Assembly: GCF_000293805.1 (NCBI RefSeq)
Contig: NZ_AMBZ01000003.1
Coordinates: forward strand, 434,001 to 498,000
Source of the DNA: Paenibacillus alvei DSM 29
GTDB lineage: Bacteria > Bacillota > Bacilli > Paenibacillales > Paenibacillaceae
Direction of reading: 5' to 3'
DNA length: 64,000 nucleotides
The position numbers and the translations under genes are program-made. The stretch's first letter is position 1. The number at the start of each line of letters is the position of its first letter. The notes under the pieces were generated by a model that was given only the letters and a program-made list of their open reading frames with translations, had not been told where the DNA came from and searched no databases. Shown here piece after piece: positions 45,405 through 57,592 of this stretch.

Positions 45405-45439
45405 CAGAGGGACAGTTCGTGATTTATATTGAAGATTAG

Positions 45440-47850
<2,411 letters not shown>

Positions 47851-47930
47851 CGATCATCACAAGTTGATCATGATTATACCGAATTACAATTACAATGGCG
47901 GGAACGTGAAGGCCCGCTAATCATATATGA

Positions 47931-47967
47931 AAAAGGCCGGGATCGAATGATCCCGGCCTTTTCTTTT
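47931..47967. terminator. Bidirectional terminator metG/uppP
   Basis: A perfect 14-bp stem (47931..47944 with 47949..47962) with a four-base loop and T-run lies between convergent genes. Confidence 0.95.
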
Positions 47968-47979
47968 GTCGAACAATTT

Positions 47980-48792
47980 TTAATTAACAAAGAATAGGAC
48001 GAACAGCCCTGCAAGTACACAATAAAGTGAGAACCATTTCAGGTTGCCGCGAGCCATAATGCCCATGAACCATTTTAAGGCAAAGTAAGAAGCGACAAAG
48101 GAACATAGGAAGGCGAGCAAATAAGGAATCATCATTTGTCCAAGTGTCGGATCCTTAATCATATCTTTGCCTTCGAGAATCATGCTTCCAACGCTAACCG
48201 GAATGTACAGGAAGAAGGAGAAGCGTAGCGCTGTTTCCTGTTTCCAGCCAAGAGCCATTGCAGCAACGATGGTCGAGCCGGAACGGCTAATGCCTGGGAT
48301 GAGAGCTACGGCTTGCGCCAAACCTACGATGAACGTTTCGCCGAAGGATAAATCCTTATCCCCTTTACGACCGCGCAAGTTGCGAATTAACCACAGAGCA
48401 AGTGCGGTTACGAGCAATGTAACACCGATAACTTTAACGCCCTTGAATACATCAGCTATCGTATCTTTAAACACGACCCCGATAATCCCTGCTGGGATCG
48501 TAGCGAGTATCAAATAAATAACGAACATGAAGTCATCTTTGGCATCCTGAGCGCGTGTGAACAGGAAGCGGAACGTATTCACGGCCAATCGTACGATATC
48601 TTTGCGATAAATGAGCAAAATAGCTAGCAAGGAGGCAAAATTGACAAGCACCTCAAAACCGAGTCCTTCGATATGTAATCCGAATAGTCGCTCAACGATA
48701 ACCAAATGACCGCTCGACGATACTGGTATTGGCTCAGTGAAACCCTGTACCAATCCGAGTACGGCATATTTCAGCCATTCTATCCAATCCAA
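47980..48792 (-). CDS. uppP: Undecaprenyl-diphosphate phosphatase (BacA/UppP)
   Basis: The polytopic membrane protein of about 270 residues dephosphorylates undecaprenyl pyrophosphate for the lipid carrier cycle; high levels confer bacitracin resistance. The catalytic segments are visible: [15 protein letters not shown] near residue 17 and PGISRSGST near residue 165. Start: AAGGAG lies 8 bases before a TTG at 48792; an in-frame GTG at 48801 directly abuts the site and is less likely. It complements the Bce module elsewhere in this window functionally, not by linkage. Confidence 0.93.
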   Translation of the reverse strand: MDWIEWLKYAVLGLVQGFTEPIPVSSSGHLVIVERLFGLHIEGLGFEVLVNFASLLAILLIYRKDIVRLAVNTFRFLFTRAQDAKDDFMFVIYLILATIPAGIIGVVFKDTIADVFKGVKVIGVTLLVTALALWLIRNLRGRKGDKDLSFGETFIVGLAQAVALIPGISRSGSTIVAAMALGWKQETALRFSFFLYIPVSVGSMILEGKDMIKDPTLGQMMIPYLLAFLCSFVASYFALKWFMGIMARGNLKWFSLYCVLAGLFVLFFVN

Positions 48793-48984
48793 ATCATTCA
48801 CTCCTTAATTCATCTTTTAAAATTTGTAATGGTGTCAGATAAAAAGGAACAGACACTCTATCATATTAGTATCGTCTATCAATGATGTCAAAGAGTAACA
48901 TGAAAGAGAGTACCTTACAATGTTGTAACCTCTATTTTAATATGGGATGAAGAAGAGTAATGTTGTTTATTTGAAAAGTAAGGA

Positions 48985-49013
48985 TTGACAAGGGACAGAA
49001 GCCTTTTTATAAT
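48985..49013 (+). promoter_or_regulatory. Consensus sigma-A promoter of znuACB
   Basis: TTGACA (48985..48990), a 17-base spacer and TATAAT (49008..49013) match the vegetative consensus perfectly. Such a strong promoter fits repressor control. Confidence 0.85.
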
Positions 49014-49018
49014 CTTAA

Positions 49019-49033
49019 TAGTAATCATTACGA
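49019..49033. promoter_or_regulatory. Zur box
   Basis: TAGTAATCATTACGA differs by one base from the Zur operator TCGTAATNATTACGA (recalled). It overlaps the predicted start of znuA transcription, so bound Zur would block polymerase. Confidence 0.8.
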
Positions 49034-49087
49034 ATTACAGAAAATCAACATGCGTACGATACATACTTACGCAGAAGGAGTTATTTG

Positions 49088-50083
49088 ATGAAGCTAATGA
49101 GCAAATATAAAAAACTGCGCCATTCCTTACTAGCTTTGTGCGGCCTCGCCTTGATTTTGGCAGGCTGTACGCAAGGAACGCAGTCTAGTATTGTTGAAGG
49201 GAAACTGAATGTCGTTACAAGCTTTTATCCCATTGCTTTCCTTACTGAACAGATTGGCGGCGAGCATGTAAATACGATTAATTTGATTCCAACTGGAATT
49301 GAGCCGCACGATTGGACACCAAAGAGCCGCGACTTGCATAATGCTTCAAATGCACAACTGCTGCTGGTGAATGGTGCAGGTTTTGAAACTTGGCTGGATG
49401 ACTTCACGAAGGGCTTGGATTCCTCTTCCCAAGTGAAGATACTCGAAGTAAGTAAAGGAATTCCGCTTATTGAAGCAGATGGAAGCGAGCATGATCATCA
49501 TGAAGGTGAGGGTGAAGCGTCCGAGAACGAGCATGGGCATGAGCACGGTCACGACCATGGAAGCACTGATCCCCATACTTGGGTTAGTCCTAAGTCTGCG
49601 CTAACGATGGCAAGCAATGTTAAGGATGCACTTATTCAGACTGATGGAGCACATAAGAGCGAGTATGAAGCAAATTATGAGAAGTTAAGAACGAAAATTG
49701 AATTGATTGATAAATCATATTCGGATAAGCTAAGCTCTTTGAAGCAGCGCGAAATCGTTGTATCTCATCATGCGTTTGGCTACTTGTGCCGCGATTATGG
49801 ATTGACTCAGCATGCGATAATGGGCATCACTCCAGATGCTGAGCCGAGAGCGCAGGATTTGGTGAAGCTATCGAAGTTAGTGAAGGAAAAGGGCTTGAAG
49901 TACGTATTCTTTGAGGAGCTTGTGTCGGATCAATTAGCGAATACATTGGCTGGTGAAGCGGGTGTGAGCACATTAGTACTGAACCCTCTTGAGGGGCTGA
50001 CGAAACAGCAAGCTGAACAAGGTGATAATTACTTGACGCTAATGGAACGCAACTTGCAAAATCTCCTTGTCGCGCTACAATAA
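49088..50083 (+). CDS. znuA: Zinc ABC transporter substrate-binding lipoprotein
   Basis: The 331-residue cluster-9 binding protein captures zinc outside the cell. A lipobox (LILAGC, Cys near residue 22) anchors it. The metal ligands lie in GIEPHDWTP near residue 65, WVSPKSA after the loop, and SHHAFGYL. Between them is a His/Glu/Asp-rich loop (about residues 135-160) that is typical of zinc, not manganese, binders. The ATG at 49088 follows AAGGAG. The Zur box and perfect promoter upstream indicate derepression under zinc starvation. Confidence 0.95.
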   Translation: MKLMSKYKKLRHSLLALCGLALILAGCTQGTQSSIVEGKLNVVTSFYPIAFLTEQIGGEHVNTINLIPTGIEPHDWTPKSRDLHNASNAQLLLVNGAGFETWLDDFTKGLDSSSQVKILEVSKGIPLIEADGSEHDHHEGEGEASENEHGHEHGHDHGSTDPHTWVSPKSALTMASNVKDALIQTDGAHKSEYEANYEKLRTKIELIDKSYSDKLSSLKQREIVVSHHAFGYLCRDYGLTQHAIMGITPDAEPRAQDLVKLSKLVKEKGLKYVFFEELVSDQLANTLAGEAGVSTLVLNPLEGLTKQQAEQGDNYLTLMERNLQNLLVALQ

Positions 50084-50158
50084 ATGGAGTAATGGATCAC
50101 AGTCCGCTAAGGACAATTGCACGCAAGAATGGAACGTGCAAGGAAGAGAGAGGGCACA

Positions 50159-50905
50159 ATGATGAATGTGACGGACACCTGCCACAATCAGGTGATATCA
50201 ATAGAGAATGTTGGCTTCAACTATGAAGGACAATCGGTTCTACGTGATGTCAACTTCACAGTATACGAACGGGATTTTGTAGGCGTCATCGGTACGAATG
50301 GCGCCGGCAAAACGACGCTGTTACGACTTATGGTGGGTCTGCTCAAGCCGACATCAGGGCAGATTAATCTGTTCGGTACGCCGATCAATCGGTTCAAAGA
50401 ATGGGATCGGATTGGCTATGTACCGCAGAAGAACTCCTTTAACCCTCTATTTCCAGCTACTGTGATGGAGGTTGTGCAATCCGGCATGTACAATCGCCGG
50501 CGTATGTTTCGGCGGCTGAAGCAGGAGGAAATCAATCAATGCCGCGATGCGATGCGTGTGATGAGGGTAGAGGATTTGGCGGATAAGCGAATCGGTCAGC
50601 TATCAGGTGGACAGCAGCAGCGGGTATTTTTAGCGCGAGCAATGGTGAACAAACCGGAGCTGCTTATTCTGGATGAGCCAACCGTAGGCATCGATACGGA
50701 AACGCAAAAGGACTTTTTCAATCTGCTGCAGCATTTGCATGAGCATCATCATATGACATTTGTTATGGTGTCTCACGATATGGATCTTGTAAATTCATGG
50801 CTCGGCTGCGATCCGAAGGGAACATGCGGCAAGCTGAACTTTTACGTGAAGCATTCGCACAATGTGCAATGCTCGGAACCGGATTTGGCACATGGCGTGC
50901 TTTAA
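50159..50905 (+). CDS. znuC: Zinc ABC transporter ATP-binding protein
   Basis: The 248-residue ATPase drives zinc import. It shows Walker A GTNGAGKTT near residue 45, the signature LSGGQQQR near residue 143 and Walker B LLILDEPTVGID near residue 162. A short Cys-containing C-terminal tail (WLGCDPKGTCG, VQCSEPD) could bind metal but this is inference. The ATG at 50159 has GAGAGAGG upstream; the gene follows znuA by about 75 bases. Confidence 0.93.
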   Translation: MMNVTDTCHNQVISIENVGFNYEGQSVLRDVNFTVYERDFVGVIGTNGAGKTTLLRLMVGLLKPTSGQINLFGTPINRFKEWDRIGYVPQKNSFNPLFPATVMEVVQSGMYNRRRMFRRLKQEEINQCRDAMRVMRVEDLADKRIGQLSGGQQQRVFLARAMVNKPELLILDEPTVGIDTETQKDFFNLLQHLHEHHHMTFVMVSHDMDLVNSWLGCDPKGTCGKLNFYVKHSHNVQCSEPDLAHGVL

Positions 50906-50956
50906 CGGAAACAGTGCCGTGCTTTGCCTGGAATTGAAATAAAGGGGACGTTGTCA

Positions 50957-51763
50957 TTGCTGGACATCATACAATCTGATTTTTTTATACGAGCTCTGAT
51001 CGGAGGTTTATTGATCGGCGCCATTGGGCCGCTTATGGGAATGTTCCTTGTACTGCGTCGTTTGTCTATGATAGGCGATACGCTGGCTCATGTTACAATC
51101 GCTGGGGTCGCTCTCGGATTTCTGCTAGGTGTGTACCCGCTCGCCATGGGCTTGGTATTTGCGCTTATTGGGGCGATTGCGATTGAGAAGCTGCGCAAGG
51201 CTTACAAAACATATGCAGAGCTATCTATAGCCGTCATCATGTCAGGCGGTGTTGCATTGGCATCGCTCTTCTTTACATTAGGAATGAACTTTAGTGCCAA
51301 TGTGAATAACTATTTGTTCGGCAGTATCTATACGTTGAATGGTACGGACTTAATTGTTGTTGGGGTAGTCACCCTTATTGTAATTGTGTTCCTGCTTCTA
51401 TTCTTCAAGGAGATGTTCCTGCTTACATTCGATGAAGATGCAGCCGCGGTAAATGGTCTACCTGTGCGAATGCTCAATATTGCTGTAACGGTGCTGACCG
51501 CACTTGTCATTAGTGCTGCGATCAAAATTGTCGGTGCGCTTCTCGTATCCGCCTTGTTAACAATACCTGTTGCAATTAGTTTATTTGTAGCTAAAGGCTT
51601 CAGGCAGTCTGTTACCGTTTCCGTACTCGTAGCTGAAGCTGCTGTTGTCGGCGGCTTGCTGACGGCAGGAATTTGGAATTTGGCTCCAGGAGCTACGATT
51701 GTCCTATTGCTCATTGCCGTGTTAATATTGACATTGATAGCAAGAAGAGGAATTCGGGTGTGA
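50957..51763 (+). CDS. znuB: Zinc ABC transporter permease
   Basis: The 268-residue ABC-3 family permease forms the zinc channel, with seven to nine predicted helices. Typical segments are GPLMGMFLVLRRLSMIGDTLAH near the N-terminus and GALLVSALLTIPVAI. The start is probably TTG at 50957, eight bases after AAAGGGGA (50941..50948); TTG at 50951 is possible, and a longer reading from 50924 has no site. It is the last gene of the znuACB operon. Confidence 0.92.
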   Translation: MLDIIQSDFFIRALIGGLLIGAIGPLMGMFLVLRRLSMIGDTLAHVTIAGVALGFLLGVYPLAMGLVFALIGAIAIEKLRKAYKTYAELSIAVIMSGGVALASLFFTLGMNFSANVNNYLFGSIYTLNGTDLIVVGVVTLIVIVFLLLFFKEMFLLTFDEDAAAVNGLPVRMLNIAVTVLTALVISAAIKIVGALLVSALLTIPVAISLFVAKGFRQSVTVSVLVAEAAVVGGLLTAGIWNLAPGATIVLLLIAVLILTLIARRGIRV

Positions 51764-51819
51764 AGCAGCATCTGTCCTCCTCCTGCTAGGGCAGCGACTA
51801 ATACGGGGAGGCGAAGCGG

Positions 51820-52536
51820 TTGGGTCATATTACGGTGTGGATAGCATTTTGGGCTGGATTAGTATCCTTTATATCTCCATGCTGTTTGCCACTATATCCA
51901 ACGTATATTTCTATCATTACAGGTATGTCTGTCGGTCAATTGAAGGATAAGCAAAATAAACGTGAAGTGCGTTGGAAAACGATTACACACACCTTGTTTT
52001 TCATCCTTGGTATTAGTGTAGTCTTCTACACGCTGGGCTTGGGTGCAACGTTAATTGGTTCCTTCTTGGCTGAATACCGGGATTTAATTCGTCAAATATC
52101 AGCTATTTTCATTATTATTATGGGACTTGTACTACTCGGAGTATTTCAACCACAGCTCTTAATGAAGGAACGTAAGATGAACTTTGGGCAGAAGAGCGGC
52201 TACTTTGGGTCTTTTTTGTTCGGAATGGGATTTTCCGCGGGATGGTCGCCTTGTATTGGCCCGATTTTAACTGCGATTATTTCACTTAGTGCCTCGGAGC
52301 CGAGCACAGGACTTTTGATGATTACTGCTTATTGTATTGGTTTTGGATTGCCTTTCTTCATTCTATCCTTCTTTATTGGTTCCACCCGATGGCTTACGAA
52401 ATATTCAGGCGTGATGATGAAGATAGGCGGGGCGATTATGATCGTCATGGGTGTACTCTTGTTCACAGACCACTTGAGCCAACTCAACATCTGGCTGCAG
52501 CAAATTACACCAGATTGGATGAGAAGACTTACGTAA
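51820..52536 (+). CDS. ccdA: Cytochrome c biogenesis protein CcdA
   Basis: The 238-residue membrane protein passes electrons from thioredoxin across the membrane to extracytoplasmic thiol-disulfide proteins for cytochrome c maturation or spore functions. The conserved cysteines are in FISPCCLPLYP near residue 20 and GWSPCIGP near residue 147, and six helices are predicted. The TTG at 51820 follows GGGGAGGCG. It begins 56 bases after znuB, so it may be read through from the zinc operon. Confidence 0.9.
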   Translation: MGHITVWIAFWAGLVSFISPCCLPLYPTYISIITGMSVGQLKDKQNKREVRWKTITHTLFFILGISVVFYTLGLGATLIGSFLAEYRDLIRQISAIFIIIMGLVLLGVFQPQLLMKERKMNFGQKSGYFGSFLFGMGFSAGWSPCIGPILTAIISLSASEPSTGLLMITAYCIGFGLPFFILSFFIGSTRWLTKYSGVMMKIGGAIMIVMGVLLFTDHLSQLNIWLQQITPDWMRRLT

Positions 52537-52850
52537 ATGAAGGGATTACATAATCTGGCATTTATTCTGAGACCGCGACCCTCTATTTCTTTCGGATGGC
52601 GCGGTCTTTTTGCGGGATCCCGCAGCTCCTAGCAACTTATTAAATGACACCGAAATCGGTTGTAAGGTTGAACTTGTTCTCGAAACCATGTAAACTTAAA
52701 TATACACGAATATTTCCGTATATGAATATGCTTGCTTCCATTCCTAATTTTAAGTGGTTTTTTGGGTCTAATGTGAAATTAGGAACGTGTTATAAGCAGG
52801 AGGCGCTTCTGGACAAGTCGTGTAACGTGGAATGAAATGAGGGACGCTTG
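52537..52850. other. Intergenic region ccdA/mntR
   Basis: It holds the ccdA terminator (52571..52611). An open frame at 52644..52835 lacks a ribosome-binding site and a protein-like composition, so no gene is called. The mntR promoter should lie in the last 100 bases. Confidence 0.5.
52571..52611 (+). terminator. Intrinsic terminator of ccdA
   Basis: GACCGCG (52571..52577) pairs with CGCGGTC (52600..52606), followed by five T. Confidence 0.8.
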
Positions 52851-53276
52851 ATGCCTACACCAAGCATGGAAGACTATTTGGAACGCATCTATAAACTAAT
52901 TGATGAAAAAGGATATGCGCGTGTATCCGATATCGCAGAAGGATTGGAAGTTCACCCTTCCTCTGTGACGAAGATGATTCAGAAGCTGGATAAGGACGAT
53001 TATCTTATTTATGAGAAGTATCGCGGGCTCGTGCTGACTAGCAAGGGGAAAAAGATCGGCAAGCGATTGGTGGATCGTCATCAACTGCTGGAAGACTTCT
53101 TGACACTGATCGGTGTAGCTGACGAGCATATTTATACAGACGTGGAAGGAATTGAACATCATTTAAGCTGGAATTCGATTACTTGCATCGAGACACTCGT
53201 TGAATTCTTCCGTAGAGATCCGCAGCGATTGCAAGCGTTGAACGATTTGCGAAGCGAATTGGATAATGACTCGTAA
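52851..53276 (+). CDS. mntR: Manganese transport regulator MntR
   Basis: The 141-residue DtxR-family repressor matches B. subtilis MntR closely, with [20 protein letters not shown] near residue 36. The manganese ligands are kept: Asp8, Glu11, a His in the DRHQLLEDF helix, and the GIEHHL cluster near residue 102. With Mn2+ bound it represses manganese uptake genes and, in B. subtilis, activates efflux genes. The ATG at 52851 follows GAGGGA. It opens the conserved mntR-to-efp block, although a GHL10 gene is inserted before yqhO. Confidence 0.95.
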   Translation: MPTPSMEDYLERIYKLIDEKGYARVSDIAEGLEVHPSSVTKMIQKLDKDDYLIYEKYRGLVLTSKGKKIGKRLVDRHQLLEDFLTLIGVADEHIYTDVEGIEHHLSWNSITCIETLVEFFRRDPQRLQALNDLRSELDNDS

Positions 53277-53313
53277 AACATCTGTTTTTTGCGAAACAGA
53301 TGTTTTATTTTTT
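53275..53313 (+). terminator. Intrinsic terminator of mntR
   Basis: A perfect 13-bp stem (53275..53287 with 53294..53306) is followed by a T-run; it overlaps the mntR stop. Confidence 0.9.
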
Positions 53314-53386
53314 GCGTCTAATAGTTGAGGGGGAAATGAAAGCACACATTTTCTCATTCAACATGGACAAGGGAGAGGAAAACAGA

Positions 53387-54964
53387 ATGATGAATCAAGC
53401 TAAGAAGGTACTTCTCGGCACATTTGCTGCTGTTATGTTAAGTACATTCATGCCGTACACGGGGAAGGCGGCAGACAATGAAATTCGAATTTTTGTGAAC
53501 AACAAGCAATTGCGAACGGATGTTGCACCTTATTTGATGCCCGGCAAAAATGTGACCATGTTGCCGTTCCGGGCAGTTGGGGAGGCCACTGGAGCTTCTG
53601 TAGATTGGGATCAGGCAAATCGTAAGGTCGAGTTCCGAAAGGATGGACATACGATTCGATTGACTATTGGTGACAGTAATGCGGAGGTGGATGGTCAAAA
53701 TGTATCGCTGGACGTATCTGCCTCAATGCGCACTGGACGAACAATGGTTCCACTTCGTTTCATAAGTGAAAGTGTCGGGTTAAAGGTAGATTGGAATCAG
53801 CAGGAGCGCATCATCACAATTGGATCAGAGGACGGTGAAGCGATTCACGCAGAATCGATGCGTGGAACTTGGATATCGACCGTTTACAATATCGATTGGC
53901 CGCAGGATCCGAAGAAATCGGGCTTTAATGCCGAACGCCAGATGCAGCAATATACAAGCATGCTGGACAAGCTACAAGAATCGGGCATTAACGCTGTGTT
54001 CGTTCAAGTACGGCCAACCTCTGATGCGTTCTATCCCTCGAAGCTGATCCCTTGGTCGGAATGGCTGACAGGAACACAGGGCAAGGATCCAGGGTATGAT
54101 CCATTGAAATTCATGGTGGAAGAGACGCATAAGCGGGGCATGCAGTTCCATGCTTGGTTCAACCCGTACCGCGTAAGTGTACAAGGAGATTTATCCAAGC
54201 TGGTAAATGGTCATCCTGCAAAAGAACATCCAGAGTGGGTCGTAAAGCATTTGAACAAACTCATTTACAATCCAGGGGTACCTGAAGCTCGCCAGTTTGT
54301 GCTTGATTCCATTATGGAAGTTGTCAACAACTATGATATCGATGGCGTGCATTTGGACGATTACTTCTATCCATATGGTGAAGATAAGGAAGCATTTAAG
54401 GATAATGATACATATGAACGCTATAACAAAGTGTTCAATAACAAGGGAGATTGGCGGAGAAACAATGTTAATGAATTCGTTGAATCCCTATATAAGCAGA
54501 TAAAGTCGGTGAAGCCAAATGTACAATTTGGCATAAGCCCATTTGGGGTATGGCGCAACTCCAGCGCAGATCCAACAGGCTCAGCAACAAAGGCTGGACT
54601 TAGCAGCTACGACAACCTTTATGCAGATACAAGAACATGGATCAAGAACCATTGGATCGATTATATTGCACCTCAAGTATATTGGCACATCGGACACAAG
54701 GCTGCTTCCTATGACACGTTAGTGAATTGGTGGGTCAAAGAGACGGCTGGCACAGGAGTTGAACTGTACATTGGTCATGCTGCCTATAAGCTTGCTGATG
54801 CAAATGAAACGGATTGGAGCAGCGCAGATGTACTTATTAAGCAGCTTGAGTTCAATTCGAGAATAGACACAGTCGCAGGAAGCATATTCTTCAGTGCCTC
54901 TGATTTGGTGAAAAACACAAAGCAAGTTTCGGATAAGCTAAAGCAATATTACGAAGAAAAATAG
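53387..54964 (+). CDS. Secreted GHL10-family (DUF187) glycosyl-hydrolase-like protein
   Basis: The 525-residue exported protein has a signal peptide (VLLGTFAAVMLSTFMPYTGKAA), a copper-amine-oxidase-like N-terminal domain (about residues 30-150; MLPFRAVGEATGASVDW, MVPLRFISESVGLKVDW) and a GHL10 barrel (about 165-520; MRGTWISTVYNIDWP, HAWFNPYRVS, DIDGVHLDDYFYP, FGISPFGVWRN). It resembles B. subtilis YngK. GHL10 enzymes act on cell-wall glycan or exopolysaccharide in known cases, but the substrate here is unknown. The ATG at 53387 has GGGAGAGG upstream. It is inserted between mntR and yqhO. Confidence 0.85.
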   Translation: MMNQAKKVLLGTFAAVMLSTFMPYTGKAADNEIRIFVNNKQLRTDVAPYLMPGKNVTMLPFRAVGEATGASVDWDQANRKVEFRKDGHTIRLTIGDSNAEVDGQNVSLDVSASMRTGRTMVPLRFISESVGLKVDWNQQERIITIGSEDGEAIHAESMRGTWISTVYNIDWPQDPKKSGFNAERQMQQYTSMLDKLQESGINAVFVQVRPTSDAFYPSKLIPWSEWLTGTQGKDPGYDPLKFMVEETHKRGMQFHAWFNPYRVSVQGDLSKLVNGHPAKEHPEWVVKHLNKLIYNPGVPEARQFVLDSIMEVVNNYDIDGVHLDDYFYPYGEDKEAFKDNDTYERYNKVFNNKGDWRRNNVNEFVESLYKQIKSVKPNVQFGISPFGVWRNSSADPTGSATKAGLSSYDNLYADTRTWIKNHWIDYIAPQVYWHIGHKAASYDTLVNWWVKETAGTGVELYIGHAAYKLADANETDWSSADVLIKQLEFNSRIDTVAGSIFFSASDLVKNTKQVSDKLKQYYEEK

Positions 54965-55075
54965 CACCAAGTCGTAATCATACAAATCATTCATTCAATT
55001 TAAATCAATTCATATCCCCTCCTGCACGAGCATACATACAAGTAAAAGATTTATGTGTGCGAGGAGGGGCTTCCC

Positions 55076-56053
55076 GTGCAGATCAATGCGGTATTCGAGG
55101 GTGGAGGAGTCAAGGGAATATCGTTAGTGGGTGCGGTGCACTCCGCGGAGCAGCACGGGATGACATTTCGCCGTGTCGCAGGCACCTCATCAGGTTCAAT
55201 TGTAGCCTCATTTCTTGCTGCCGGTTATACAGCAGAAGAAATGGAGCGGCTTATTTTAGAAATGCCGTTTTCTTCCTTTTTACAGCGTGCGCCCATTTTC
55301 CAAATAATGTGGGCTGGGCCGGCATTGCGCTTGCTGTGGAAGAAAGGGTTGTATTCGGGTGAGGCGCTTGAAAAGTGGGTATATGATTGCCTATTGAAGA
55401 AAGGGATTCGGACGTTCGGGGATTTGAAAAAGGAGCAGTTGCGGATTATCGCGTCAGACATTACGAACGGGCGTCTGCTTGTTCTTCCCGACGATATTGC
55501 TAGCTACGGAATCGACCCATCCAAATTCCTTGTTAGTAAGGCTATACGGATGAGCACAAGCATTCCGTATTTTTTTGATCCAGTTATTCTTCGTGCGCCA
55601 TTTGAAGCAAAACATGGCCACACGAAGAAGTTTGCAGAGCAGTTCTCCTATATTGTGGACGGCGGGATGCTCTCCAACTTTCCACTATGGCTGTTCGATG
55701 ATGAAGTCGACTCGCGCACGAATCGGCTTATTCCGACGATCGGTTTTCAAATGGTCGGGAAGCAGGAGGGGCAGCCTCACCGTATAACAGGCTTGATTAC
55801 GATGCTTCAGGCGATGGTGTCCACGATGATATCGGCACATGATCAACGCTATATCGATAAACAGAATCGATTCCGTACAATTAAGATCCCAACGCTGGGC
55901 ATCGGAACAACAGATTTTGATCTAACAGTAGAGCAGAGCATGGCCCTGTATGAGTCTGGAAAGAAGGCGGGCAATGCTTTCTTTGATCAGTGGACGAGGG
56001 AAGCGTATGAGAAGATGTACAAGGTGCATTGTTGTGGAAAAATGAAGGTATGA
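55076..56053 (+). CDS. yqhO: Patatin-like phospholipase family protein (YqhO-like)
   Basis: The 325-residue protein has the patatin catalytic dyad: the nucleophile Ser in GTSSGS near residue 40 and the Asp in VDGGMLSNFP near residue 200, with the oxyanion stretch EGGGVKGIS at the N-terminus. It should hydrolyse acyl esters of phospholipids. The GTG at 55076 was chosen for GGAGGGG at 55063..55069. Its position after mntR and before yqhP matches yqhO of B. subtilis. The true lipid substrate is unknown. Confidence 0.88.
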   Translation: MQINAVFEGGGVKGISLVGAVHSAEQHGMTFRRVAGTSSGSIVASFLAAGYTAEEMERLILEMPFSSFLQRAPIFQIMWAGPALRLLWKKGLYSGEALEKWVYDCLLKKGIRTFGDLKKEQLRIIASDITNGRLLVLPDDIASYGIDPSKFLVSKAIRMSTSIPYFFDPVILRAPFEAKHGHTKKFAEQFSYIVDGGMLSNFPLWLFDDEVDSRTNRLIPTIGFQMVGKQEGQPHRITGLITMLQAMVSTMISAHDQRYIDKQNRFRTIKIPTLGIGTTDFDLTVEQSMALYESGKKAGNAFFDQWTREAYEKMYKVHCCGKMKV

Positions 56054-56056
56054 AAT

Positions 56057-56100
56057 AAAACAGCGCTTCGATGAACGATCTTTATCGATGCGCTGTTTTT
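56057..56100. terminator. Bidirectional terminator yqhO/yqhP
   Basis: AAAACAGCGC...CGAT (56057..56072) pairs with ATCG...GCGCTGTTTT (56084..56099) between convergent genes. Confidence 0.85.
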
Positions 56101-56102
56101 GA

Positions 56103-56416
56103 TTATTTGGACTGTTGCCTTTTCTCATTCTTAGCCTTGCTGCCCTCAATAACCGTAAGCTTAGCTTGTGATCGGGGCCTTAAGCGCTTCTTCGCTTGTG
56201 GCGTACGTGCTGCTTTCAGCTTTGCTTCTGTACGAGGTGACATCTTTACTTTTACATTTTTTTCGGCCCATACCGGTAGACGAGGAATACAATGGCAATG
56301 ATGGCGATGGGAATTAGAATGGATATAGGGTCTCGTGTGAAGCTGCTTACTATTCCGATTCCAACCAGCACAGCCATTAGGAGCAGCAACCATCGCGGCA
56401 GTCGTACCATCGTCAT
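56103..56416 (-). pseudogene. yqhP: YqhP-like small membrane protein, frameshifted
   Basis: A frame from 56416 encodes two membrane helices (LPRWLLLLMAVLVGIGIV; SILIPIAIIAIVFLVYRYG) and stops right after PKKM. One added A in the A7 run at 56257..56263 makes it continue as NVKVKMSPRTEAKLKAA into a basic Lys/Arg-rich tail that runs to 56103, about 104 residues in all. An AAGAAGGG site precedes the ATGs at 56416 and 56410. The gene is too short and split to stand out, but its place between yqhO and yqhQ fits yqhP. Its function is unknown. Confidence 0.7.
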
Positions 56417-56448
56417 CATCCCTTCTTGTCAATAGGTTAGTAGTGCTA

Positions 56449-57407
56449 TTAAGATACAGCTTGATTGGATTGCAGTTCGCGATCAAGCTCGCGCATGCGA
56501 TTGAAGGAAGCAATCGACACCTCTACTTGATCGTCAGTTGGCTCCTTCGTAGTCAATAGCTGCAGCCACAACCCAGGATAGCCAAGCCATCGAAGCACAG
56601 GCACATCCCGTAGGGCGTTTGTCAACCGCAGGAATTCGTAAGAGACGCCCATGACAACGGGAATAAGCAGCAGCCTCGGATAAATACGCTCCCATAAATT
56701 ATCATATGGGATAAAGGAGTAAATAACGACACCAACGATGACGGACAAAATAATAAAACTGCTGCCGCAGCGGTAATGCAGTGTACTGAATTTCTGAACA
56801 TTCTTCACTGTCAAATCAACGCCTGCTTCATATGCAGTAATGACCTTATGTTCAGCGCCATGATACTGGAATAGTCGTTTCACGATAGGTGTTTTGGAAA
56901 TAAGCCACAGATAGCCAAGCAGGAACGCAATTTTAATGACCCCTTCGATAATCGTGTGGATCACAATGTTGTTGAATGTTGCCCCGAATATTAGTTCTTC
57001 AATGACAACCGGAACAGTTGTGAAAATAATTTTACTAAAGATAAGTGATAAAATGCCGACTACCGCGACCCCGACGATCATCGCCAGGTTCCACTTGGAT
57101 TCCTTGCCCGCTTCAGCAGCTTCAATTCCTTCTTCATCCTCAGCGTATTTCTCTGCCGCGTAATTCAGATGCTGATAACCCTTCGCGCTCGCATCGAATA
57201 TACCGACAATGCCTCGAATAAGCGGAATTTTTTTAACCTTGCTACCCAAGGCTTATCTTTCTTTGGTACTTCGTAGAACGTAATGGATTTATCTTTGCGA
57301 CGGACTGCCGTCACATTGACATGCTTCCCGCCGAACATTACGCCTTCAATTACGGCCTGTCCGCCGTAAATGGCTTTCTGATCTGACAACTGCTTCACCA
57401 TCCTCAT
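56449..57407 (-). pseudogene. yqhQ: DUF1385 membrane protein YqhQ, frameshifted
   Basis: Frames 57407..57165 and 57249..56449 join into about 319 residues, the size of B. subtilis YqhQ, by adding one A to the coding A7 run near 57228..57234 (restored ARLKKIPLIRGIVG). The N-terminus has the DUF1385 signature YGGQAVIEGVMFGGKHV. The rest has several helices and YHGAEHKVITAYE, then YRCGSSF. DUF1385 proteins are conserved in Bacillota without an assigned function. The start is uncertain: ATG at 57407 or 57401, both with poor ribosome-binding sites. Confidence 0.85.
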
Positions 57408-57592
57408 CTTGAATGCAATAACGCTTTGTGTTTGTACCGAAAGTGCCCCAAGCAAAAAGCACTTCACTATGTTGAAATTATAATAATTTTATTGTAGCGA
57501 ATTTTGCTGACGTTTTCCACACCATGATTGTAAACCGCCTAGGTTGGTGCATACTACATACACATTGATATGAACACTTGGGAGGAATGGCA

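Noticed and set aside
52644..52835. 63-residue open frame before mntR
   Set aside because: No ribosome-binding site, low-complexity composition, and it overlaps the region expected to hold the mntR promoter.
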